From Histomonas meleagridis (lineage: Eukaryota; Parabasalia; Tritrichomonadida; Dientamoebidae): a DNA stretch of 64,000 nucleotides. The stretch lies in NCBI GenBank assembly GCA_020186115.1, contig WSYJ01000184.1, positions 124,001-188,000 of the forward strand, in the 5' to 3' direction. Every line of letters starts with the position of its first letter. Position 1 is the stretch's first letter. The notes beneath the pieces were generated by a model. That model was given only the letters and a program-made list of their open reading frames with translations. It made no database searches and was not told the origin of the DNA. The position numbers and the translations under genes were made by a program. Shown here piece after piece: positions 1 through 9,120 of the stretch.

Positions 1-672
1 GGAATAGACCTTGCAAGCTGTATCAAAGCCAAAGGAGGTTTCGATCATTTCGTTCTTAAGATCTCCATCAATTGTCTTTGGACAACCAATGACTTGAACG
101 CCAGCATTGATGGACTTGTAGTATTCGGCAAGAACTGCAGCATTTGTGTTAGAATCATCACCACCAATGATAACGAGTGCCTTGATGTTAAGTTGCTTGA
201 GGATTTCAAGACCTTTGTCGAATTGGTCCTTCTTTTCAAGCTTTGTACGACCTGAACCAATGATATCGAAACCACCAGTGTTACGATATTCTTCGATGAT
301 CTCTGCTGTAAGTTCGATGTATTTATGATCGATAAGACCACCAGGACCAAGAAGGAAGCCATAAAGACGGCAGGCTGGGTTAAGGGCCTTGATACCATCG
401 AAAAGACCACAGATAACATTATGACCACCTGGAGCTTGACCACCAGAAAGGATAACACCAACGTTGATAGCTTCTATTTGCTTCTTTTCACCGTCCTTTT
501 CGAATGTGATGAGTGGAGCACCATAAGTTTGTGGGAAAAGTGCTTTGATTTCGTTTTGATCAGCAACAGATTCTGTAGCCTTTCCTTCAACAACCTTGAC
601 ACCAGCAGTGATTGCTTCTGGGACCTTTGGCTTGTAAGATGCACGAGCAATTTGGAGAGCGCTCTTTTGCAT
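1..672 (-). CDS. PFP: Pyrophosphate-dependent phosphofructokinase, N-terminal 224 residues (cut by window edge)
   Basis: Interconverts fructose-6-phosphate and fructose-1,6-bisphosphate using PPi, in the cytosolic glycolysis of trichomonads. The 224 visible codons are open and run off the left edge. Seen: a glycine-rich GGQAPGGHN at residues 77-85; GGDDS at 170-174, where the second Asp replaces the Gly of ATP-dependent enzymes; and PKTIDGDL at 198-205, whose Lys also marks the PPi-using clade. The start is the first ATG. An initiator-like TCACT lies 8-12 bases upstream of it. Codons are C-rich in third position, as expected for a highly expressed glycolytic gene. The family call is firm; only the C-terminal half is missing. 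Confidence 0.93.
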   Translation of the reverse strand, partial: MQKSALQIARASYKPKVPEAITAGVKVVEGKATESVADQNEIKALFPQTYGAPLITFEKDGEKKQIEAINVGVILSGGQAPGGHNVICGLFDGIKALNPACRLYGFLLGPGGLIDHKYIELTAEIIEEYRNTGGFDIIGSGRTKLEKKDQFDKGLEILKQLNIKALVIIGGDDSNTNAAVLAEYYKSINAGVQVIGCPKTIDGDLKNEMIETSFGFDTACKVYS

Positions 673-679
673 TATTTAA

Positions 680-684
680 AGTGA
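680..684 (-). promoter_or_regulatory. Initiator-like element of the PPi-PFK gene
   Basis: Reading the minus strand, TCACT followed by TTAAATA sits directly before the ATG. It matches the trichomonad initiator consensus TCA(+1)YW, which places the transcription start a few bases upstream of the start codon. This is a motif match only, but its position is typical. Confidence 0.6.
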
Positions 685-1406
685 ATTTCTTGACACGACC
701 ACACAAATATTCAATTTTTTCAATAGTTTTTGGCCGTGCAATGTTATGTTATCGGTTGGAGCTTTTTGAATTAAAATAAGTGGTTTAGGACCAATAAAAA
801 ATAAAAATATTCTGTGTTGATGAAATGATATGTTAATAACATTAATAACATTTGAATTCAAATGTTTATTCTATTATATTTTTACAATTTAATCTGGTTT
901 TTGTTATTATTTACATGATTTCTGCTCAAAATTCCATTTGAAACAAATTTATTTCAAAAAAATTTAATCGCTGCTCTCAGTGGTTTGACTCAGTGCTTGA
1001 TTTTTTAAATTTCGACATGTGTTATAAATAAATTGTGCTTTGTGTAGAGATATAAATTTTGGAAAAAATTTATCATTATAAATAACTCATATGGTTTTTG
1101 TAATGAATTCATTCATGAGGTTTAAATTTATGTATTTTTGACTAAGTGTGTTCGAAAATTTTTGATATTTTCATTAATGATATTTACTTTTTTACTTTGA
1201 AAAAAGGAATATATGTAATAAAAGAAAAGAGGAACATTAAAACCTGTCGCAATGTAATGAGTAACATTTTGTTATTATTATTTTTAATGTTTGAACTATA
1301 AATTTCCTTTATCATTTTAAATACTGTGATAACTGTATCGGTGCCTTCAATGATAGGATGTAAAAACAAACGTAACGAAAAGTGCATTCAATACTTTACA
1401 TAGCCA
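685..1406. other. Intergenic, no gene seen
   Basis: About 720 bases of AT-rich sequence between the divergent PPi-PFK and MSC-domain genes. Short open frames here have no protein-like composition. Near the right end, AACGTAACG is followed by a TTCAATACTTT stretch about 25 bases before the next ATG, a plausible promoter for the MSC-domain gene. Confidence 0.5.
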
Positions 1407-2027
1407 ATGAACAAAAAAACGCCAAAACATCTTTTTAGCCCTTCACCCACTCCATCTTTAACAGTTAATGCAACACCAATTCCAGGGAAAATACCAGTGT
1501 TGCCAAATCCAAATCATTCTTTTTTATTTCGATTTTTTACTTCGAAAACTAATTTTTACATAAATTTAATAATTCTTATATTTACAATTTTTGTTGCTAT
1601 TGGATACTTGCATCCCAAATATTACTGCGATTCAGATTCTTTCGAAATAGATTGTTTTAAGTGTCCACTAAATGCTATTTGTCAGGGTGGTAAAAAGAAA
1701 TGCATTGAATCACCATTTATTTTTGAGTTGAATGGTGTCTGTTTTCACAATGAATCTGAAGAATCTCTTGCTCCAAAAATTGTTAATGAAATCGATAATT
1801 TAATTTCGACAAGTAACATCACTAAAGTATCCGAGATCAAAGAACTTTATCAGTTCCGTGAAATCAAGTCATCAACCATCGAAATGGCGATCAAAATTTC
1901 AGACAGATATACACTCCTTATGGGAAAAATTGTTCCTAAAGTTCATCACATCAAAGAGTACCTTCTAATTGGTATTCTTATATTTCAGACTTTGATGATA
2001 TTGATAATCAAACTCGTTTCTAAATAA
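1407..2027 (+). CDS. MSC-domain (LEM2/MAN1/Heh-like) two-pass membrane protein, candidate inner nuclear membrane protein
   Basis: 206 residues. A basic, Pro/Ser-rich N-terminus is followed by a membrane segment (about 50-68), a cysteine-rich lumenal region and a C-terminal membrane segment (about 186-203). The lumenal part starts YYCDSDS and has spaced cysteines at 74, 83, 86, 92, 99 and 112, with CPLNAICQGG around 86-95. This is the pattern of the Man1-Src1p C-terminal (MSC) domain of LEM2/MAN1/Heh proteins, which lies between two membrane spans in the perinuclear space. Unusual: there is no visible LEM/HeH domain at the N-terminus and no winged-helix domain after the second span. The stop is only about 30 bases from the convergent neighbour's stop. 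The cysteine pattern is seen; nuclear location is inferred. Confidence 0.62.
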   Translation: MNKKTPKHLFSPSPTPSLTVNATPIPGKIPVLPNPNHSFLFRFFTSKTNFYINLIILIFTIFVAIGYLHPKYYCDSDSFEIDCFKCPLNAICQGGKKKCIESPFIFELNGVCFHNESEESLAPKIVNEIDNLISTSNITKVSEIKELYQFREIKSSTIEMAIKISDRYTLLMGKIVPKVHHIKEYLLIGILIFQTLMILIIKLVSK

Positions 2028-2058
2028 ATATATATTTATATATTTCCTTATAATTTAT

Positions 2059-3006
2059 TTATTCAAGTAATTGAAGAGGAATTAAAACGCGATAAAATTT
2101 TTTAGAAAAATGCAGAAACACTATTAGCATTTTCTTATCATTCGAAACATTTGCATAAAGTTCTGAGATTTTCTTCTTCTTTTTTGTTGAAATTGTAACT
2201 TTTATGTCTTTTTTCGTTTCTATATTTCTAACAGCCAATATTTGTCCATTAAAGAAACCAACAAAATATTTTTGGGTAAAATCATATTTTAAACACTTGT
2301 TGTGTACACCAAATGGTTCACTGTATAAAGTTTGAAATATTAAGTTTGACCTATTAATAGTGCAAAACAATATATCATTATTACTTATCATAAAAGAATG
2401 TATTAAACTTTTTGCATGATAAAACTTTTCAATTTCATTTTTGATAAAATAAATTTCTCCATGCATTAATACCAAGTATCCATCATGATAAGGTTCTATA
2501 TCATCTACTTCAATCTGGATTTTATTTAATACTTTTGGTTCCGTATCAACACTGCATATACAAACAAAAGTTTTGCATTTTACCACAAATTCTTTCATAT
2601 TATTTGATCCTTTAATGTTTTCTATATTCTCTTCTATATTTAATTTAAATGTTTGTACCACAAATCCAAGAGAAAAAGAAACTAATGAAAAAATATTTGA
2701 AGAATCATATATTAATAAAAAATCATCAATATCATTTGATACATCAAAACCTTCAATAACCAACAATGAAGCATATGAGATGGGCAATAATACTTGAGAT
2801 ACATTTAAAATTGGAAACTTATTTTCAAATTTATAACAAAAGATTCTATTTAGAATATCGCTATTATTAAAAGGGGAAGCGAAAATGATAGCATTATCAA
2901 TCCAAAACAAAATTCTCTTTCCGATTCTTTGTGATTTCTTTATCTTTTTCTTAAAATCGTAAATTCCAGTAATCATAGGAACATTCATATTGAAATAAAC
3001 TTTCAT
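2059..3006 (-). CDS. Hypothetical protein, 315 residues
   Basis: Not recognised. An intact frame with an ATG start, packed tightly between its convergent neighbour and the next minus-strand gene (56 bases from that gene's stop). No signal peptide or clear membrane span. The sequence alternates short hydrophobic stretches with polar turns throughout, as beta-propeller proteins do, but no WD or Kelch signature is visible. A lysine cluster (KKKKK) lies near residue 277. Intactness and close packing argue that it is a real gene; the fold is a guess. Confidence 0.55.
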   Translation of the reverse strand: MKVYFNMNVPMITGIYDFKKKIKKSQRIGKRILFWIDNAIIFASPFNNSDILNRIFCYKFENKFPILNVSQVLLPISYASLLVIEGFDVSNDIDDFLLIYDSSNIFSLVSFSLGFVVQTFKLNIEENIENIKGSNNMKEFVVKCKTFVCICSVDTEPKVLNKIQIEVDDIEPYHDGYLVLMHGEIYFIKNEIEKFYHAKSLIHSFMISNNDILFCTINRSNLIFQTLYSEPFGVHNKCLKYDFTQKYFVGFFNGQILAVRNIETKKDIKVTISTKKKKKISELYANVSNDKKMLIVFLHFSKKFYRVLIPLQLLE

Positions 3007-3062
3007 CCTCCCAATTTCAATAACTACAGAAAAGCTAAAATATATTTTTTAGTTAAAAACAA

Positions 3063-4571
3063 TTATTTAAACAAAACGTATGCCAAAAGCAAAATGAAAA
3101 TGGCATAAAATATACGAGGATGCGCCGAAATTAATGACTGTATATGCGTGTCATTAATATACCAATCGATATCTTCAATTTTTGAAGAATCAACTGTTTG
3201 AAGTGGTGGAACATTTAAAGGTTTAGTAAAACTTAACTCATTAATCATATGCTCATCAGAAACGTATTTCTTGCCGCATTCTTCTTCTTTCGGACATATC
3301 AGCTGTGATATCCCTGGCTGAACTTGGACATATCCAATTCCTAACGATTCTTTTTTTGTAAAAAGTTTCATTAAATCAGTCGAAAGATACTCATCGGTGG
3401 CGTCACTCGATGACATCATTTGCAGTTCTTCGTGTATTTCTGTCGTTGGTAGAATTGGCGTGCTTTGTTCTGGCGTATGGATATTTGTATATTCATTTTC
3501 GCTTTCATTACTTACAAGAGCTTGGATCTCTTGGATTGCACTTGTGAGTGTTTGACACCTTTCCGATTTGATTTTCCATTGTTCATCTTTAAAATTGATT
3601 ATGACATATATTGAATCGACAATGGTGATCTTCTCGATAGATGAGATGGGATATACCAAGTAGAACCCTGAGCCATATTCTTTGGATATACAAATACTTG
3701 AAGTGGATATATATAAGAATCGATGGGATAATATTGACCATTTTTTTCCAAGAACCAAAAACTTAACCCGTTCAATGTAATTACATAATGATCCACTTCG
3801 CACTGATAGTTCAACATATTCACGTGCTGCACTGGGTGGAGTAAGATTTTTATATGTTTCAAGATATTTAAATGTTATTTCCACAAGCTCTTCTGAACGA
3901 AGATAGACTGGAATGTATGGGATTAATTTTTGCTTGGCAGATAGAGGATCACCGCCTTCGATAATGTAACGAAGAACAGCAAGACGCAGATTCGTATCGG
4001 CGGGGTGCACCGAAAGCTGAAGTGAAGTGGCAAACCGACATTGTGCATAGAATTCTTTGGTGTTGATGGGGTCTGAAAGAAGAGAAAGATCATTATGTGT
4101 AATACGACGAAGTAAATAAAGTGGTTCACATGTCCATTGTTGAAATGGAAGTGGAAGGCTATGCGTAGTGGATTGAACAAATGATTGATCATTTCTTAAA
4201 CGAAAACATAAAACATACTTTTCAATTGGTCCTTGAATTATGGATTTGATGTTTTCACCAACATCATCTTTTAAATTAAATTTATATGTTTTACTCGTAG
4301 CATCAACAAAATTGACAACAACATCTGAAAAAAGAGGACTAAGTAAAAATGTAAGCTTTTTGGGAAAATTATCAAGAGTTGCTACGGAGTCAACAGACGT
4401 AAAAAAACCATCTGGATATTCAAGTGAAAGATAAAATGATTCTTCAGGAAATTGAGGAATATTTGATGAAATTTTCTTCTTTAGCTCGGAAATTGCGGTA
4501 CAACTTTCCATTCGCAACTTTATAGATTTTAATCCATAATCTGTGGGATAATGTACAATAACAGTTTTCAT
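3063..4571 (-). CDS. FERM-like protein with a C-terminal membrane anchor
   Basis: 502 residues. In order: a ubiquitin-like N-terminus (about 1-78), a second less clear beta-rich region (about 80-150), a helical region resembling the FERM F2 lobe (about 155-265), and a PH/PTB-like F3 lobe (about 268-355). A Ser/Thr/Glu-rich linker follows, then one hydrophobic segment at the extreme C-terminus (about 485-501). The F2-F3 part follows the layout of talin-type FERM domains, including an arginine-rich turn before a strand-rich F3. FERM proteins link membranes to the cytoskeleton. A tail anchor fused to a FERM module is unusual and suggests a fixed intracellular membrane location. An AACGTT element lies about 15 bases before the ATG. 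Remote similarity only. Confidence 0.55.
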   Translation of the reverse strand: MKTVIVHYPTDYGLKSIKLRMESCTAISELKKKISSNIPQFPEESFYLSLEYPDGFFTSVDSVATLDNFPKKLTFLLSPLFSDVVVNFVDATSKTYKFNLKDDVGENIKSIIQGPIEKYVLCFRLRNDQSFVQSTTHSLPLPFQQWTCEPLYLLRRITHNDLSLLSDPINTKEFYAQCRFATSLQLSVHPADTNLRLAVLRYIIEGGDPLSAKQKLIPYIPVYLRSEELVEITFKYLETYKNLTPPSAAREYVELSVRSGSLCNYIERVKFLVLGKKWSILSHRFLYISTSSICISKEYGSGFYLVYPISSIEKITIVDSIYVIINFKDEQWKIKSERCQTLTSAIQEIQALVSNESENEYTNIHTPEQSTPILPTTEIHEELQMMSSSDATDEYLSTDLMKLFTKKESLGIGYVQVQPGISQLICPKEEECGKKYVSDEHMINELSFTKPLNVPPLQTVDSSKIEDIDWYINDTHIQSLISAHPRIFYAIFILLLAYVLFK

Positions 4572-4924
4572 AAAGAATCGCTTTTAACGTTCATCAGTGA
4601 TTTAAGAAAGTTTGTTTGAATTTAACAAATAAACTTATTTTGTCGTAGAGAAAAATTCCCGAAAAAAGCTTAACTAAAGAAGGGAAGGTTTGAAAAAGTT
4701 CAGAGTTTGTTATGCGATGTATTGATACATTCTTTAATATTTTCATGAATATTTCGATTCTATTAATTCCGAAGAGCTCTTATCTCAAAAGCATTTTTAT
4801 CAGTGTCTAATGTGCACCACACCGCAGAAAACTATGATGTAATTTCAATAAGTGAACAACAAATTAAATGAATCTATATAATATTTATAAAGATTGTATA
4901 TAAAAAAGGTAGTCATTACATGGC

Positions 4925-5959
4925 TCATGAAGACTCTTCTTTGACATCAGTTGACAAAATTGGAAGAGCTTGTTCGTTTGATTCAGATGATTGAAATATT
5001 CTATAGTACCATTTCTTCGCCGATCTTTTATCTGGTGCCTTTAAATATAGCGTGTGGACTCCGTGTATGACAATAGGCTTATCTTTTTTGAATTTAACAT
5101 ATTGAAGTTCGGTTCCTGCTTGGATCGGCCGCACTGCCAATATAATCTCGTCTGCATCATCAAAGCTGACCTTTGTATCTGTCAATTGGAACATTCCGAG
5201 CGGTTGGTCTCGGCTTTCGGGAGATGAATCTTTGAAGTAGTAAATACAAGAATTTGCAAGCACAAAGCAGTGCTTCGTCCAGGAAGACTTCCATTGGTCT
5301 GTTTTCTTTTGCAAATTTTCGACGAGTCTTGGACATGAATATGCCATGATTTCTTTGCCCTTGGTTGTGAAGGCAAACGGCGTGTTCTTTATGTCATTGT
5401 ATATACTCTGTAATGTTTCATCCGATATAGTATCTGGTGGCAACGCACCTTTGATATTATTGACAAAATCGGTGGATGACATTCTGTTCTTAACATTGGG
5501 GTTGTGGAGGTCACTATTGAGCATAACAATCGCAAAAGCTAAAATATAAGCAGCGTCTGCTGATGGGAAAGAATCTGGATTTTGTTCCATATATACCTCT
5601 GAAAAGCTCATGATAATCCGATCAATTTGCTCTGCTTCACCTGGAAGACGCATTGAACCAGAGAGAGCTTTTCGCATAGCAGATAAAAAAGAGCCTGATA
5701 ATTCTAATTCATTAAAATAAGCTTTTGCAATTTCTTTGTTTTCAGGTCTTGATAAATAATCACCAATTTTATCTCCGAGAAGGCCAGATGTTTTGTGCAA
5801 AATATGTGCAATACTTCTTGGTGATTGATCATAATTTAAAACATTACACAAATTAGCGATTCCTTTTGTTGGCTTTACATTAAACTGATAAATTGCATCT
5901 TGCATTTTGTCTTCTTCTTCGAGCTCGAGAGCAAGAGCTTCATCAACTTTTATATTCAT
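4925..5959 (-). CDS. Sec7-PH Arf guanine-nucleotide exchange factor (cytohesin-like)
   Basis: 344 residues from the first ATG; the open frame extends upstream only through a non-ATG codon. The Sec7 domain (about 20-200) contains the catalytic glutamic-finger motif MRLPGEAEQIDR with Glu at about 108, followed by helices that match Sec7 (AYILAFAIVMLNSDLHNPN). A PH domain follows (about 210-330) with the final-helix Trp (KKWYYRIF). Unlike cytohesins it has no N-terminal coiled coil and the PH domain is close to the C-terminus. Expected to activate Arf GTPases on phosphoinositide-containing membranes. Family call firm; the target Arf is unknown. Confidence 0.92.
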   Translation of the reverse strand: MNIKVDEALALELEEEDKMQDAIYQFNVKPTKGIANLCNVLNYDQSPRSIAHILHKTSGLLGDKIGDYLSRPENKEIAKAYFNELELSGSFLSAMRKALSGSMRLPGEAEQIDRIIMSFSEVYMEQNPDSFPSADAAYILAFAIVMLNSDLHNPNVKNRMSSTDFVNNIKGALPPDTISDETLQSIYNDIKNTPFAFTTKGKEIMAYSCPRLVENLQKKTDQWKSSWTKHCFVLANSCIYYFKDSSPESRDQPLGMFQLTDTKVSFDDADEIILAVRPIQAGTELQYVKFKKDKPIVIHGVHTLYLKAPDKRSAKKWYYRIFQSSESNEQALPILSTDVKEESS

Positions 5960-6600
5960 GTTGGAACTTGGTTTCTGTTCCTTATCGAACTGTAACTCCC
6001 AATACAAAAAGTTGATTTTTTTGTGAAGGGCAGTTATTTAAAAAGTCATAAAACAGTTATTTCAGCTGGTTTTGATCATCTTGGAGAGGTTCATAACAGT
6101 TCAGCAATTAGGTGTGAAAAAATTTGGTGCAGTACTCGACCGATCAATTAAATTATATATTTAAAACATATATATTCATAAACAGCTAGCCGATTCCCAT
6201 TTGGGGAAGTATTTAATAACGACCCGCTCACCTCATGTTTTTGATCTTTTCTTCTATTTTTGAAAATTATAATTTTTACACCTTTTTTTTTTTTATGAAA
6301 TCTATTATTTTCTATAGCAAAATCATACATATGTTGATCAAAGTCTATAAAACTATATATGATCAAACGTTTGTTTAAAATTAACACAATAACAAGTTTT
6401 CTCAATCCCAATATTTTTCTTTTATACTCTTATCTTTTTTATAATTTTTGTGATTCCTTTTTTGTGATTACATAGCAAATATAATGTAGATAACATTTGA
6501 TGATTTTATTATGGGATCAACTTTGATTTTAAAGGGGAATAATATTGTTGGAGCTCAAAAAGCCTTTCTTTTGTACGATAGGAATTTTGTGTAGCTGTAA
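5960..6600. other. Intergenic, no gene seen
   Basis: AT-rich sequence upstream of the Arf-GEF gene. An open frame of 87 codons on the minus strand (6148-6411) is Lys/Ile/Asn-rich with no domain-like pattern and is taken as chance. Confidence 0.4.
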
Positions 6601-6720
6601 GGTAAACTTTTTGAATGAAGCACGGCCATAACCTAGCTTATTCCGTTGAGTTTCGTTCGTACCAACACTCGTGCAGAAGCTAGGGATACATGGTCTGATC
6701 TGAAGTCTTCGGTTTTTACC
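6601..6720. ncRNA. Candidate structured RNA (unidentified), about 120 nt
   Basis: A GC-richer island in an AT-rich gap. The ends can pair (GGTAAA at 6601-6606 with TTTACC at 6715-6720). Inside, GGCCAT at 6624-6629 pairs with ATGGTC at 6690-6695 (one G-U), stacked on CCTAGCTT at 6632-6639 with AAGCTAGG at 6677-6684. The result is a long hairpin closed by a terminal helix. It does not fold like 5S rRNA, and no tRNA, U6 or SRP signature was recognised. Strand is undetermined because helices read on both strands. Low confidence. Confidence 0.3.
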
Positions 6721-7121
6721 AAAAGGGAGGTGAAGTCCAACATTTAATATTCATTTTAATTGTTAACATTTTTTTTTAATGAGTTTTCTCTTTTTCGTGA
6801 TGAGTAAATAAAAGTGTGCCTACCATTTAACCAACTCGATCTTTTTTGCAATAAATGCGAAAAAAGTTGATTAGATTTATTATAAAGGATCTACATTTTT
6901 AAGTAATTTTCATGAGGTTTTGTTTTTGATGTTAATTTTTAGAATAAGAACAAAGATCTTATTGAACAGATACAGTATACTGATTAAATGAACATCTGAT
7001 TCATTTGTTCTTTGTTTAAAACGAACGTTAATTTTTCTTGCGTTTTAATTTTTTATTTTAAACGTACGATTTTCAAACATTATTCTGTCAATTATTTGAG
7101 TTCATCCGTTTATAATTATTT

Positions 7122-7140
7122 CTCACCTCATTTTATTCGA
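7122..7140 (+). promoter_or_regulatory. Initiator region of beta-tubulin
   Basis: TCACC and TCATT lie 7-18 bases before the ATG at 7141, matching the TCAYW initiator. The longer open frame beginning at 7012 with a non-ATG codon is therefore leader sequence. An AACGTT Myb-like site lies about 120 bases upstream of the ATG. Confidence 0.5.
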
Positions 7141-8493
7141 ATGGTTCGTGAAATTGTTCACCTTCAAGCAGGTCAATGTGGAAACCAAATTGGTGCTAAG
7201 TTTTGGGAAGTTATCTCAGACGAACACGGTATCGATCCAACAGGTTCCTTCCACGGAGATAGTGATCTTCAATTAGAAAGAATCAATGTATACTATAACG
7301 AAGCCACTGGTGGTAAATATGTCCCACGTGCTGTCCTTGTTGATCTTGAACCAGGTACTATGGATGCCGTACGTGCTGGTCAATATGGTCAATTATTCCG
7401 CCCAGATAACTTCGTTTTCGGTCAATCCGGTGCTGGTAACAACTGGGCTAAAGGTTATTACACTGAAGGTCAAGAACTTGCTGAATCAATTCTTGATGTT
7501 GTTCGTAAAGAAGCTGAATCTTGTGATGCCCTCCAAGGTTTCCAGCTTGTTCACTCTCTTGGAGGTGGTACCGGCTCAGGTCTTGGTACACTTCTTCTTA
7601 ACAAGCTCCGTGAAGAATATCCTGATCGTATTCTTTCCACATATTCCATTGTTCCATCACCAAAGGTTTCTGACACTGTTGTCGAACCATATAACTGCAC
7701 ACTTTCTGTTCACCAACTTGTCGAATCTGCTGATGAAGTTTTCTGCATTGATAACGAAGCACTTTATGACATTTGCTTCCGTACCTTAAAGCTCACCACC
7801 CCCACATATGGTGATCTTAACCATCTTGTATCAATGGTTATGTCCGGTACAACATGCTCATTAAGATTCCCAGGTCAACTTAACTCTGATCTTCGTAAGC
7901 TTGCAGTTAACCTTGTTCCATTCCCACGTCTTCACTTCTTCATCGTAGGCTTCGCTCCACTCACCTCCCGTGGCTCACAACAATATCGCGCATTAACAGT
8001 ACCCGAACTTACATCACAATTATTCGACAACAAGAACATGATGGCTGCCTGCGACCCACGCCGTGGTGTCTACTTAACTGTTTCCGCACATTTCCGTGGA
8101 AGAATGTCATCCAAAGAAGTCGATGAGCAAATGCTTAACATCCAAGCGCGTAACACGTCGTACTTCGTCGAATGGATTCCAAACAATGTGAAGAGCTCCA
8201 TCTGCGATATCCCACCACGCGGTCTTAAGATGGCAGCAACATTCATCGGCAACACAACAGCATTCAGAGAATTGTTCACACGCGTCGACTCACAGTTCCA
8301 AAAGATGTACGCACGAAGGGCTTTCATCCATTGGTACGTCAACGAAGGGCTCGAAACAGTCGAATTCGATGAAGCAAGATCGAACATGACCGACTTAATC
8401 CAAGAATACGAAATGTACGAAACAGTTGGTATTGATGAAGTAGGAGAAGAAGAGGAAGAAGGCGAAGGCGATGAAGAAGCAATGGATGCATAA
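7141..8493 (+). CDS. TUBB: Beta-tubulin
   Basis: 450 residues, full length. Heterodimerises with alpha-tubulin in axonemes, axostyle, pelta and spindle. Seen: the tubulin signature GGGTGSG at about 141-147, and [12 protein letters not shown] and [12 protein letters not shown] stretches. The acidic C-terminal tail [15 protein letters not shown] is suited to polyglutamylation. The start is MVREI rather than the canonical MREI, an inserted Val that disrupts the tetrapeptide used for tubulin mRNA autoregulation elsewhere. At the benzimidazole-binding positions it has Tyr at standard position 167 (168 here), Glu at 198 and Phe at 200. Third positions are strongly C-biased compared with neighbours, which fits high expression. 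Confidence 0.98.
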   Translation: MVREIVHLQAGQCGNQIGAKFWEVISDEHGIDPTGSFHGDSDLQLERINVYYNEATGGKYVPRAVLVDLEPGTMDAVRAGQYGQLFRPDNFVFGQSGAGNNWAKGYYTEGQELAESILDVVRKEAESCDALQGFQLVHSLGGGTGSGLGTLLLNKLREEYPDRILSTYSIVPSPKVSDTVVEPYNCTLSVHQLVESADEVFCIDNEALYDICFRTLKLTTPTYGDLNHLVSMVMSGTTCSLRFPGQLNSDLRKLAVNLVPFPRLHFFIVGFAPLTSRGSQQYRALTVPELTSQLFDNKNMMAACDPRRGVYLTVSAHFRGRMSSKEVDEQMLNIQARNTSYFVEWIPNNVKSSICDIPPRGLKMAATFIGNTTAFRELFTRVDSQFQKMYARRAFIHWYVNEGLETVEFDEARSNMTDLIQEYEMYETVGIDEVGEEEEEGEGDEEAMDA

Positions 8494-8664
8494 ATAATTA
8501 AAAATTCTATTTAATAAAGGTAAAAATTTAAATATTATATTCATATCTGAGCTGAATCTTTTTAAAATGAAATTGTAATAGTAAAATAATAAATGAATGT
8601 TCATTAACAATTTACATAATTAGATAGAAAAATGATCAAATTATGATAAAATTATTATTTTTAT

Positions 8665-9096
8665 TTAGAATTTGAGGGGCTTGAAGAGCCATGACATTTT
8701 GCCATTAAGATATTTCTGACGGAGAACCTTGGATGCAGCTTGAAGTTCAGCCTTCTTTTGTTGTGCGTCTTCCATGGATTTAATAACTTGATCCGCTTTA
8801 ACCTTGTTCCAGAAGTCATCGTCTTTCATTGTATGACGTGTAAGAAGGAGATGATTGAAGTTAACTGTCTTGACAAATGTTTTAATTTGTGTGCGTTTTA
8901 CAAGAGTCTTTTGTGGCATATCTTTTGTAAGTTTCTTTGGTGATTTTTCAATACCTAAAACAACAGCATGTGGATATTTACGTGTTTCTGTTGGTTCTGG
9001 ATATGCTTGTAAAACAATAGCCTTTTTTCCAGCATGGCGACCATTAAGAAGGATAACAAAACGTCCTGGTTGAAGAAGAGTCTTCTGTGAAGACAT
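8665..9096 (-). CDS. RPL27: Ribosomal protein eL27
   Basis: 143 residues, the usual eL27 length. A component of the large cytosolic ribosomal subunit. Matches the family from the start (LQPGRFVILLNGRHAGKKA, a KOW-type beta-barrel), through TRKYPHAVVLGIEKSPKKLTK, to the hallmark C-terminus NGKMSWLFKPLKF. The ATG is preceded by a CCTTT element and an ACGGTT site shared with eL13 and uS19 in this window. Divergent from the Rab gene, with about 210 bases between starts. Convergent with beta-tubulin, about 170 bases away. Confidence 0.96.
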   Translation of the reverse strand: MSSQKTLLQPGRFVILLNGRHAGKKAIVLQAYPEPTETRKYPHAVVLGIEKSPKKLTKDMPQKTLVKRTQIKTFVKTVNFNHLLLTRHTMKDDDFWNKVKADQVIKSMEDAQQKKAELQAASKVLRQKYLNGKMSWLFKPLKF

Positions 9097-9104
9097 TTAC
9101 TAAA

Positions 9105-9120
9105 GAAAGGCCATAACCGT
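9105..9120 (-). promoter_or_regulatory. Ribosomal-type core promoter of eL27
   Basis: On the minus strand ACGGTTATGG (9111-9120) runs directly into CCTTTC (9105-9110), 8 bases before the ATG. The same order, ACGGTT then CCTTT, precedes eL13 and uS19 here. In Trichomonas vaginalis a CCTTT element at the transcription start (called M5) and a Myb-bound element (M3) are described; this is that arrangement as far as I recall it. Confidence 0.65.

Noticed and set aside
45-461. 138-codon minus-strand frame Leu/Val/Ser-rich
   Set aside because: Out-of-frame shadow of the PPi-PFK gene.
6148-6411. 87-codon minus-strand frame
   Set aside because: Lys/Ile/Asn-rich chance frame in AT-rich DNA with no promoter or family resemblance.
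6601-6720. 5S rRNA identity for the 120-nt island
   Set aside because: Length and an ACGGCCATA string fit, but helices pair 24-39 with 77-95, which cannot be the 5S three-arm fold.
7012-7140. Beta-tubulin N-terminal extension of 43 residues
   Set aside because: Starts at a TTG codon, is unlike tubulin and covers the initiator elements; beta-tubulin starts at 7141.
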